Shown: positions 1 to 5,332 of the stretch, in pieces
How the letters are laid out: the number at the start of each line of letters is the position of its first letter
Numbering within the stretch: position 1 is the first letter of the stretch
Source: Rhodoferax sp.
Lineage (GTDB): Bacteria; Pseudomonadota; Gammaproteobacteria; Burkholderiales; Burkholderiaceae
Length of the DNA stretch: 7,095 bases
Assembly: GCA_028292075.1 (NCBI GenBank)
Contig: JAQGNA010000359.1
Span: 1-7,095 of the forward strand
Direction of reading: 5' to 3'
Notes under the pieces: generated by a model
The model's input: the letters and a program-made list of their open reading frames with translations, nothing else
Database searches by the model: none
What the model was told of the DNA's origin: nothing
Translations under genes and position numbers: made by a program

Positions 1-29
1 CGCTTCAGGCGCAAGGCGAGGCTGCTCAT
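1..29 (-). CDS. Second ABC permease, N-terminal fragment (truncated by window edge)
   Basis: Only the first nine codons are visible, reading MSSLALRLK, before the window ends. The ATG at 29-27 overlaps the TGA (28-26) of a short upstream mini-ORF as ATGA. It lies 50 bp downstream of the stop of permease 1 in the same direction. In this reading frame there is no ATG, GTG or TTG between the upstream in-frame TGA and position 29, so this is the only reasonable start. CUT2-type sugar importers of the YtfQRT-YjfF arrangement carry two different permease genes in tandem after the ATPase. A second permease is therefore the natural expectation, but the nine residues cannot prove it. No clear Shine-Dalgarno sequence is seen, so translational coupling to the upstream frame is likely. 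Another operon gene, for example a catabolic enzyme, remains possible. Confidence 0.5.
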
Positions 30-82
30 CGGGGTGCCGGCGAGATCGAGGGTGGGGCCATGGACAGGGATGCGGTCTTCAT
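26..82 (-). other. 18-codon mini-ORF bridging two permease genes
   Basis: The ATG at 82-80 overlaps the permease 1 stop as ATGA. The frame encodes MKTASLSMAPPSISPAPR and ends with a TGA that overlaps the next ATG (29-27), again as ATGA. It could serve as a translational relay that carries ribosomes from permease 1 to the downstream gene, or it could be chance. No known peptide family is recognised, and it has no Shine-Dalgarno sequence of its own. A protein-coding role is unproven. Confidence 0.2.
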
Positions 83-1062
83 CGGTAGAGGTCCAGCCGG
101 TTTTGCACCTTCAGCAGCCGCACGGCACCAAAGCTCACCGCCGTCAGCAGAATCAAGCCCTGGAACAGTGGTTGCCACAGTGGCTCGAGGTCGAACACGA
201 ACAGCAGGTCGCCGATGGTGCGGAGTGCGAAGGCGCCGAAGATCGAGCCGATGGCGCTGCCCGCGCCGCCCGAGAGCACGGTGCCGCCGATGACCACCGC
301 CGCAATCGAATTGAGCGTGTACACCCCGCCGATCGCCGAAGACGCTTCGCCAGAGAAAGTGACGAAGGTCAGCAGCACGCCGCCCACCGCCGCCAGCAGC
401 CCGGCCAGCGTGTAGGTGACGATGCGCGTGCGGTCGATGGCCACGCCCGACATGTAGGTTGCGGCCTCCGACGAACCGATGGCCAGGGCCGCCCGGCCCA
501 GCACCGAGCGCCGGTACGGCATCCACACCAGCAGCACGGTGGCCGCCAGCACGGCGAGCATCGACGGCACGCCGCCCGGCAGATTGCCCGTGACGGCGTC
601 GGCCAGCCCGGCCTGCACGTCGCCGCCCGGCACCGGTCGCAGGCCCAGCGCGAAGCCGTAGTACACGATGCCGGTGGCCAGCGTGGTGATGATCGGCTGC
701 AGCCGCCCGTAGACGATGATGAGCCCGTTCATGAGGCCGCAGAGCGCGCCCACGGCCAGCACCGCCGCCACGCCAGCCGCAGCCTGCAGCGGCGTGCCGA
801 CCACCAGGTACGACGCCAGGCAGTTGGCCAGCACGAACACCATGCCGACCGAGAGGTCGATGCCGCCGGTGAGCACCGGCAGCGTCTGTGCCATGGCCAC
901 CACCGCGAGCAGCACGCCCTTGTTGGCGGCAGTGGTCAACACAGGCACCGTCCAGCCGATCTGGTGCTTGCCGATGTAGACGGCGAACAGCACGGCGAAC
1001 AAAGCCGCTGCAATGAGGGTGGCACGGTGCTCGCGCAGCCGGAAGGACCAGTCGGACGTCAT
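79..1062 (-). CDS. CUT2-family sugar ABC transporter permease (permease 1)
   Basis: A 327-aa inner-membrane subunit that forms half of the translocation channel of a ribose/galactofuranose-type (BPD_transp_2) importer. It is strongly hydrophobic, with roughly eight to ten membrane segments, including about residues 15-30, 48-64, 68-88, 93-118, 121-141, 166-182, 213-233, 252-289 and 297-316. Family hallmarks are the LPVLTGGIDLSVG motif (61-73) and the C-terminal stretch AAVVIGGTVLSGGAGSAIGS (254-273), both characteristic of RbsC/YtfT-like permeases. The start ATG (1062-1060) shares one base with the ATPase stop (TGATG), so expression is coupled to the ATPase. The stop overlaps the start of a mini-ORF. 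Length matches the family norm (about 320-340 aa). Substrate is not deducible from the permease. The family call is secure; pairing with a second permease just downstream is an inference. Confidence 0.93.
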   Translation of the reverse strand: MTSDWSFRLREHRATLIAAALFAVLFAVYIGKHQIGWTVPVLTTAANKGVLLAVVAMAQTLPVLTGGIDLSVGMVFVLANCLASYLVVGTPLQAAAGVAAVLAVGALCGLMNGLIIVYGRLQPIITTLATGIVYYGFALGLRPVPGGDVQAGLADAVTGNLPGGVPSMLAVLAATVLLVWMPYRRSVLGRAALAIGSSEAATYMSGVAIDRTRIVTYTLAGLLAAVGGVLLTFVTFSGEASSAIGGVYTLNSIAAVVIGGTVLSGGAGSAIGSIFGAFALRTIGDLLFVFDLEPLWQPLFQGLILLTAVSFGAVRLLKVQNRLDLYR

Positions 1063-2576
1063 CAGGCGGTTTCCGTTTCGAGGTTGAGCGCGCTGGCCAC
1101 CAACGCGTGTTCGGTGAGCGCATCGCCCGCCAGCCACCGCACGATGCGGCCGTCGTAGAACACGGCCACGCGGTCGCAGCAGCCGATGAGTTCGGCATAG
1201 TCGGTGGAGTACAACAGCACCGCCACGCCTTCCTCGGCCAGCCGGCGCAGCAGGGCGTAGATCTCCTGCTTGGTGCCCACGTCGATGCCACGCGTCGGGT
1301 CGCTCAGCAGCAGCACGCGGGGCGCGTTCAGCAGCCACTTGCCGATCACCACCTTTTGCTGATTGCCACCCGAAAGCGTGCCCACGGCCACCCCCGGATC
1401 GGCCACCTTGATGGACAGCCGCTTCACCATGCTGGCCACGGCGGCAGCCTCGTCGTCGGTGCGCAGGACGCCGCCGCGGCTCAGGCGGTCGAGCGAGGCA
1501 AAGCCGAGGTTGTCGCTGACCGACATCGGCAGCATGAGGCCGTCGGTCTTGCGGTCCTCGGGCACCAGGGCGATGCCCATCGCCGGCGACTTGGCATGGC
1601 GCGGGCTGTGCACCTGCACCGGTGCGCCGTCGAGCAGGACCTCACCCGTCACGCCGCGCAACACGCCAAAGAGGGCGAGGAAGAATTCGCGCTGGCCCTG
1701 GCCGTCGAGTCCGCCGAGCCCGACGATCTCGCCGGGCCGCACCGCCATGTCGATGCCGTGCAGTCGCCCGCCCCATGACAACCCGCGGGTGGCAAGGGCC
1801 GCTGCGCCGGTCGAATGGCGCGGGGCCGGTTTGGCGGGAAACGCCTGCTCGATGTTGCGGCCGATCATCATCTCCACCACCTCGGCGTCGCTGTGCGTGC
1901 CGGCGGCGAAGGTGGCCACGTGGCTGCCGTTGCGGAACACCGAGCAGTCGTCGGCCAGCTCGGCGATCTCGTTCATGCGGTGCGAGATGTAGACGATGGC
2001 CATGCCCTCCTGGCGCAGCCGCTTGAGCAGCGTGAACACACGGCGCACGTCGGCCGCGGTCAGCGCAGACGTGGCCTCGTCGAGGATCAATATCTTCGGC
2101 TGCCGCGCCAGTGCCTTGGCGATCTCCACCAGCTGCCGGCGCGACAGCGTCAGCGACTCGACCGGCGCCAGCGGATGGATGTCTTCCGCGCCGGCCCGCG
2201 CCAGCGCCGCCTCGGCCAGCCGCCGCTGCGCCCGCCGGTCGACCAGCCCGAATCGCGTGGGCGGGTCGGTGATGCAGATGTTGTCGGCCACCGACAGGCT
2301 CGGCATCAGCGACAACTCCTGAAAGATGCAGGCAATGCCCGCCGACACCGCCTCCTTCGGATGCGCGAAACGCCGCGCCTGCCCGTCCAGCAAGATGCGC
2401 CCCGCGTCCGGTTGAACCACCCCCGCCATCACCTTGATCAGCGTCGACTTGCCCGCGCCGTTTTCCCCCAGCAGCGCATGAATGCGGCCGGGCGCACAGG
2501 CGAATTGCGCCCGCTCCAGCGCCCGCACGCCGCCGTAGCGTTTGGAGATATCGATCAGCTCAAGGATGGGTGTCAT
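1062..2576 (-). CDS. CUT2-family sugar ABC transporter ATP-binding protein (two NBDs)
   Basis: A 504-aa cytoplasmic ATPase with two fused nucleotide-binding domains, the RbsA/MglA/YtfR layout. NBD1 has Walker A GENGAGKST (37-45), Q-loop Gln86, an unusual signature LSRRQ (144-148), Walker B ILILDE (162-167) and H-loop His199. NBD2 has a degenerate Walker A, GGLDGQGQRE (288-297), without the Lys-Ser/Thr. It keeps a good signature LSGGNQQK (401-408), followed by VLLLSDPTRGID (421-432), where the usual Asp-Glu of Walker B is Ser-Asp, and it lacks the H-loop His (YSTDY, 456-460). NBD1 is therefore probably the main hydrolytic half. A degenerate NBD2 Walker A is typical of CUT2 ATPases; the Ser-Asp change is less usual. 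I chose the ATG at 2576 because the protein then begins MTPILELIDISKRYGG, a standard family N-terminus. A TTG at 2618 would add 14 residues. Neither start has a good Shine-Dalgarno sequence. Confidence 0.93.
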   Translation of the reverse strand: MTPILELIDISKRYGGVRALERAQFACAPGRIHALLGENGAGKSTLIKVMAGVVQPDAGRILLDGQARRFAHPKEAVSAGIACIFQELSLMPSLSVADNICITDPPTRFGLVDRRAQRRLAEAALARAGAEDIHPLAPVESLTLSRRQLVEIAKALARQPKILILDEATSALTAADVRRVFTLLKRLRQEGMAIVYISHRMNEIAELADDCSVFRNGSHVATFAAGTHSDAEVVEMMIGRNIEQAFPAKPAPRHSTGAAALATRGLSWGGRLHGIDMAVRPGEIVGLGGLDGQGQREFFLALFGVLRGVTGEVLLDGAPVQVHSPRHAKSPAMGIALVPEDRKTDGLMLPMSVSDNLGFASLDRLSRGGVLRTDDEAAAVASMVKRLSIKVADPGVAVGTLSGGNQQKVVIGKWLLNAPRVLLLSDPTRGIDVGTKQEIYALLRRLAEEGVAVLLYSTDYAELIGCCDRVAVFYDGRIVRWLAGDALTEHALVASALNLETETA

Positions 2577-2665
2577 TTGCGATACAGCAGCGTCCAGGGA
2601 GATGCCGGTTAGCTTCAAGAAACATCACGGAACCAGCTCCGCCAGGCCGTCAATGTTGCCCGCTG

Positions 2666-2692
2666 CAAGCCTGTCCGGAGCTTGTCGAAGGA
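2666..2692. repeat. Dispersed-repeat fragment (AGCTTGTCGAAGG type) in the SBP-ATPase gap
   Basis: The segment contains AGCTTGTCGAAGG preceded by CCTGTCCGG. From memory, this resembles a small interspersed repeat found many times in intergenic regions of GC-rich proteobacteria; read through in one frame it gives the tell-tale peptide PELVEG. It also forms an imperfect hairpin: CAAGC (2666-2670) pairs with GCTTG (2680-2684) around a 9-nt loop. It sits between the binding-protein stop and the ATPase start, where REP-like structures often protect the upstream mRNA and keep the binding protein in excess. Only one copy is visible in the window, so its repeat nature rests on recognition, not on an internal comparison. 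Confidence 0.5.
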
Positions 2693-2701
2693 GGGGTGGG
2701 C

Positions 2702-2719
2702 GGCGCCACGCAGTGCGCC
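2702..2719 (-). other. Bulged hairpin in SBP-ATPase intergenic gap
   Basis: GGCGC (2702-2706) pairs with GCGCC (2715-2719). With one bulged C, AC/GT continues the stem to a 3-nt loop, giving seven pairs. It lies 25 bp after the binding-protein stop on the minus strand. No T-run follows in the direction of transcription, so it is not a standard intrinsic terminator. A stabilising or attenuating mRNA structure is a plausible role, inferred from position only. The rest of the 2577-2743 gap shows no gene or clear promoter. Confidence 0.35.
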
Positions 2720-2743
2720 AACCTGGGGGTGTTCCACCGCCCT

Positions 2744-3868
2744 TCAACTGTTCTTTTCGTCCTTGGACATGATGTCCGTCGCCTTGAGGTTCACGCCGCA
2801 GGCCGGGAATTCATTCGTGGTGAAGAAGTTGTCGGTCAGGTCAGGGTAGAAGTTCTCGCCGGCCTTGAAGTTCGGATGCGTTGCCTGCGGGATCGGCACC
2901 GAGATCATCTGGGGCATGACCTTGCCCTGCAGCGCCGCCACGGCCGCCTTCATCGAGATCGCCACCAGGCCCGGCGACTGGCCGATGGAGGCGCAGAGCA
3001 GGCCGTCCTTCGAGTTGGCCGCGCAAAGCTTGCGGAAGCCGTTTTCATCGGCACCGGCCACCGGAATCATCGGGTGCTTGGCGTCGATCAGCGCCCGCAC
3101 CGCGCCGGTGGAGCCGGCCTGCACGAACATGCCGTCGAACTTCTTGTGCACCGACACCGCGTCGGCCACCGCCTTCTGCGCCGTGCCGTCGTCCCAGTTG
3201 CCCACGACCTCGACGATTTCGAACTGGTTGCCGGGCGCCTCGGCCACCTTGCGGAAGCCCAGGTGCCGGTCCCGGTCGACCGAGTTGCCTGGCAGGCCCC
3301 GCACCTCGAGCAGCTTGCCGGTCTTGCCCTTGAGGTTCTTCAGCACCCATTCGCCGGACTGCGCGCCGATGCTGGTCTGGTCCTCGTTGACCATCATCAC
3401 CTGGTCGGTGTCGAGCACGTTGTCGAAGGGCACGACCACCACGCCGGCCGCGTTGGCCCGGCGGATCACCGGCGCGAACGCGGCGGGGTTGACGGCCAGC
3501 GTGATGATGGCGTCGTAGCCGGAGTTGATGAAGTTGTCCATCGCGGCGATCTGCGCGGCCACGTCGGTGCCGGTCGATACGATCTTGAACTCCTTCAGCT
3601 GCTCCTTCATCTCCGGCGTGGCGGCATAGGCCTTGGCCATCTTGATCATCTGGATGCGCCATGTGTTGCCGACGAAGCCGTTGGCCAGCGCCATGCGGTA
3701 GGGCCCCTTCTTGGCAGGCCACTGGAAGAACTTGGTGTTTGCGTCCCAGGGCTTGAAGCAACCCGGGTTTTCGCCCGGGCCGCTCACGACGGCGGGCCCG
3801 GCGGCCAGGGCGGCGGCAGATGCCGAGAGGGCCGCGATGGCGGCGGCAAGACGTAGGCTGTGGCGCAT
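2744..3868 (-). CDS. Periplasmic sugar-binding protein of CUT2 ABC importer
   Basis: A 374-aa secreted solute-binding protein of the type I periplasmic fold (RbsB/YtfQ-like, Peripla_BP_4 type). Residues 1-22 form a classical Sec signal peptide: basic MRHSLR, an alanine-rich core, and likely cleavage after ALA22. The mature protein shows family landmarks: GNTW (67-70) in the first strand/helix region, the TLAVNPAAFAPVIRRANAAG stretch (123-142), VVVVPFDN (143-150), and a distal lobe with GNWDDGTA (223-230) and MFVQAGSTGAVRAL (247-260). It captures the substrate in the periplasm and delivers it to the permeases. Four cysteines (37, 282, 292, 357) are present. The start at 3868 is fixed by the signal peptide and an AAGGAGA ribosome binding site; an in-frame start at 4135 gives a non-secretory, arginine-rich extension and is rejected. 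It is the first gene of the operon. Sugar specificity is not identifiable. Confidence 0.93.
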   Translation of the reverse strand: MRHSLRLAAAIAALSASAAALAAGPAVVSGPGENPGCFKPWDANTKFFQWPAKKGPYRMALANGFVGNTWRIQMIKMAKAYAATPEMKEQLKEFKIVSTGTDVAAQIAAMDNFINSGYDAIITLAVNPAAFAPVIRRANAAGVVVVPFDNVLDTDQVMMVNEDQTSIGAQSGEWVLKNLKGKTGKLLEVRGLPGNSVDRDRHLGFRKVAEAPGNQFEIVEVVGNWDDGTAQKAVADAVSVHKKFDGMFVQAGSTGAVRALIDAKHPMIPVAGADENGFRKLCAANSKDGLLCASIGQSPGLVAISMKAAVAALQGKVMPQMISVPIPQATHPNFKAGENFYPDLTDNFFTTNEFPACGVNLKATDIMSKDEKNS

Positions 3869-3873
3869 GCAAG

Positions 3874-3880
3874 TCTCCTT
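3874..3880 (-). promoter_or_regulatory. Strong Shine-Dalgarno for the binding protein
   Basis: On the minus strand AAGGAGA lies just before the ATG at 3868-3866, with 6 nt between AAGGAG and the start codon. This is the best ribosome binding site in the transporter operon and decides the start. It contrasts with the weak or absent sites before the ATPase and permeases, in keeping with the binding protein being made in excess. Confidence 0.85.
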
Positions 3881-3911
3881 CAGAGTGGAGCCCAGGGCCT
3901 GTGGCGCACGA

Positions 3912-3921
3912 CGGTGCACCG
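3912..3921. promoter_or_regulatory. 10-bp perfect palindrome in the predicted SBP leader
   Basis: CGGTGCACCG is its own reverse complement. It lies between the candidate -10 (3950-3955) and the SBP start codon, so it would fall in the 5' leader. It shares the pentamers GGTGC and GCACC with the inverted repeat at 3963-3974, in the opposite arrangement. The two centres are 52 bp apart, about five helical turns. It could be a repressor operator. A perfect 10-mer palindrome is expected by chance about once per kilobase, so this is weak evidence. Confidence 0.2.
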
Positions 3922-3949
3922 CTTGCCGAAGGGCGGAAGTTGCCGGGTT

Positions 3950-3955
3950 ATCATA
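3950..3955 (-). promoter_or_regulatory. Candidate -10 element for the transporter operon
   Basis: Read on the minus strand, TATGAT (5 of 6 matches to TATAAT) sits in the only AT-rich patch upstream of the binding protein and would give a leader of roughly 75 nt. The sequence at the expected -35 distance is GC-rich and does not resemble TTGACA. If real, the promoter probably needs an activator. This is inference from sequence only. Confidence 0.35.
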
Positions 3956-3962
3956 CAAATTC

Positions 3963-4008
3963 GCACCCTGGTGCCCGCTAGGGCTAACCCTGCGTCGGCG
4001 GCGCCGAC
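3963..4008. promoter_or_regulatory. Three adjacent inverted repeats upstream of candidate SBP promoter
   Basis: Three short perfect inverted repeats lie almost end to end: GCACC-CT-GGTGC (3963-3974), AGGG-CTAA-CCCT (3980-3991) and GTCGGC-GGC-GCCGAC (3994-4008). They begin 8 bp upstream of the candidate -10 and so cover the -35 and activator zone of the transporter promoter. They could be regulator sites or, for the last, an mRNA hairpin of the rightward leader. None is followed by a T-run. The rest of 3869-4199 contains no recognisable gene. Confidence 0.3.
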
Positions 4009-4101
4009 CATGGCCGAGATGGAGGACGCGCGGGTGGGTTTGCCGGTGCCCACGCGGGTGCCTTTGCGCGTGCCGGTGCGCATCGCGCCGCGCTCCTACA
4101 C

Positions 4102-4157
4102 GGCCATACATGGCCCTGGCGAAGAATGCCGTCATGGCGAGTCATGGCGAACATGGC
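4102..4157. repeat. CATGGC repeat cluster upstream of the DUF72 gene
   Basis: The cluster begins with a perfect inverted repeat GGCCAT-AC-ATGGCC (4102-4115). A perfect 10-bp tandem duplication, GTCATGGCGA, follows at 4131-4140 and 4141-4150, and then another CATGGC at 4152-4157. CATGGC thus starts at 4109, 4133, 4143 and 4152, the last three spaced 10 and 9 bp apart, close to one helical turn. It ends 42 bp before the DUF72 start codon. This could be an operator array or a replication-slippage product. Confidence 0.4.
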
Positions 4158-4185
4158 AAGCCGGCACACGGCGCCAGGTGTCTTG

Positions 4186-4191
4186 AGGAGG
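4186..4191 (+). promoter_or_regulatory. Shine-Dalgarno for the DUF72 gene
   Basis: AGGAGG, eight bases before the ATG at 4200, matches the anti-Shine-Dalgarno perfectly and fixes the start of the DUF72 protein. The TGA at 4184-4186, which ends a doubtful 58-codon upstream frame (4010-4186), abuts it. Confidence 0.85.
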
Positions 4192-4199
4192 AGAGTGGC

Positions 4200-5186
4200 A
4201 TGGCAGGCGAGGGCGGCAAGGTCCACATCGGCATTTCGGGATGGCGCTACACCCCGTGGCGCGGCGTGTTCTACCCACCGAAGCTACCGCAGCGGCAGGA
4301 ACTGGCGTTTGCCTCGCGCATGCTGCCCACGCTCGAGATCAACGGGTCGTTCTATTCGCTGCAAAGCCCGTCTTCGTACCAAAGCTGGCACGATGAAACA
4401 CCTGATGACTTTGTCTTCGCGGTGAAGGGTCCGCGCTACCTCACCCACATGCTGCGGCTCAAGAACGCGCGGGTGCCGCTGGCCAACTTTTTCGCCTCGG
4501 GGGTGCTGGCGCTCCGGCGGAAGCTCGGGCCGATCCTGTGGCAGTTTCCGGCGAACATGCCGTTCGACGCCGAGCGCTTCGACGCCTTCTTCGACCTGCT
4601 TCCGCGTACCACCGACGCCGCCGCCACGCTCGGCCGCGAACATGACCAGCGCCTCGACGACCGCCACTGGCTGGGCCCGGTGCCGCGCCAGCCGCTGCGG
4701 CATGCCGTCGAGATCCGCCACGAGAGCTTCCGGGATCCGGCGTTCATCGCGCTGCTGCGGCGCCACAAGGTGGCCATGGTGGTGGCCGATACCGCTGGTC
4801 GCTGGCCGTTGATCGAAGACGTCACCAGCGACTTCGTCTACCTGCGGCTTCACGGCGACAAGGAGCTGTACGCGAGCGGCTACGACGCCCCGGCACTCGA
4901 CCAGTGGGCCGCGCGCATCGACGCCTGGCGCCGGGGTGGCCAGCTGGAAGGCAGCCGCACCGCCTCCAGTGTCAAGCCACCGCGCCGGGCCGCGCGCGAG
5001 GTCTTCTGCTATTTCGACAACGATGTGAAGGTGCATGCGCCATTCGACGCCGCGGGCCTGGCACAGCGCCTGGGGGTCGTCACCGGGCTTCGGGCCGACG
5101 GCCAGTTCGAGCCGCCGCCCGGGCTGGCCGGCCCGCGCCGCAGCGGCCCCGCATTCAAAAAGGCCGGCGACCGCAGGCCAGCGTGA
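4200..5186 (+). CDS. DUF72 (YecE-family) protein
   Basis: A 328-aa cytoplasmic protein of the DUF72/YecE family (PF01904), which adopts a TIM-barrel-like fold and has no firmly established biochemical function. Signature segments appear in order: GISGWRYTPWRGVFYP (11-26), LEINGSFYSLQ (45-55), FVFAVKGPRYLTH (71-83), ILWQFPANM (112-120), HAVEIRHESF (168-177), VVADTAG (194-200), FVYLRLHGDKELYASGY (212-228) and VFCYFDNDVKVHAPFDA (268-284). The proline-, glycine- and arginine-rich tail (about 300-328) is likely disordered. No signal peptide or membrane segment is seen. Length is somewhat above the usual 240-300 aa because of this tail and an extra loop near residues 137-165. It is transcribed divergently from the transporter operon. 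No upstream promoter is convincing. Confidence 0.93.
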   Translation: MAGEGGKVHIGISGWRYTPWRGVFYPPKLPQRQELAFASRMLPTLEINGSFYSLQSPSSYQSWHDETPDDFVFAVKGPRYLTHMLRLKNARVPLANFFASGVLALRRKLGPILWQFPANMPFDAERFDAFFDLLPRTTDAAATLGREHDQRLDDRHWLGPVPRQPLRHAVEIRHESFRDPAFIALLRRHKVAMVVADTAGRWPLIEDVTSDFVYLRLHGDKELYASGYDAPALDQWAARIDAWRRGGQLEGSRTASSVKPPRRAAREVFCYFDNDVKVHAPFDAAGLAQRLGVVTGLRADGQFEPPPGLAGPRRSGPAFKKAGDRRPA

Positions 5187-5230
5187 AACCGGCAAGCGCG
5201 AAGCTGCGAGTTGAAGAAAGGAAACAAGCT

Positions 5231-5251
5231 TGCGGCACGTCCCGCGCCGCA
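5231..5251 (+). other. Short hairpin between DUF72 and YbhN-like genes
   Basis: TGCGGC (5231-5236) pairs with GCCGCA (5246-5251) around a 9-nt loop, 44 bp past the DUF72 stop. No T-run follows, so it is not an obvious intrinsic terminator. It may be only a feature of GC-rich DNA. I see no convincing promoter in the 146-bp gap. Confidence 0.2.
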
Positions 5252-5332
5252 CAACCATCGGAAAAAGCCTACAGCGATCCGGGTCGGCCACGCCCTCGGC
5301 GTCACCACCTCGCTCGCGAAAATCACACCATC

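Noticed and set aside
34..1158. Long plus-strand open frame (374 codons) opposite permease 1, and similar antisense frames at 1107-1778 and 1815-2612
   Set aside because: Rich in His, Arg, Gln and Ala with no recognisable domain; mirror images of strongly supported minus-strand transporter genes in high-GC DNA.
2577..2743. Intrinsic terminator between the binding protein and ATPase
   Set aside because: The hairpins are real in sequence but no T-run follows either on the minus strand, and the ATPase has no evident promoter of its own.
2570..3856. 428-codon plus-strand open frame opposite the binding protein
   Set aside because: Shadow of the SBP gene. It reads through the intergenic repeat (giving the PELVEG peptide typical of spurious translations) and has no domain.
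3869..4135. N-terminal extension of the binding protein from an upstream start at 4135
   Set aside because: The extension is Arg/His-rich and would bury the signal peptide; the 3868 start has an excellent Shine-Dalgarno sequence.
4284..5291. 335-codon minus-strand frame opposite the DUF72 gene
   Set aside because: DUF72 on the plus strand has family motifs along its whole length; the antisense frame has none.
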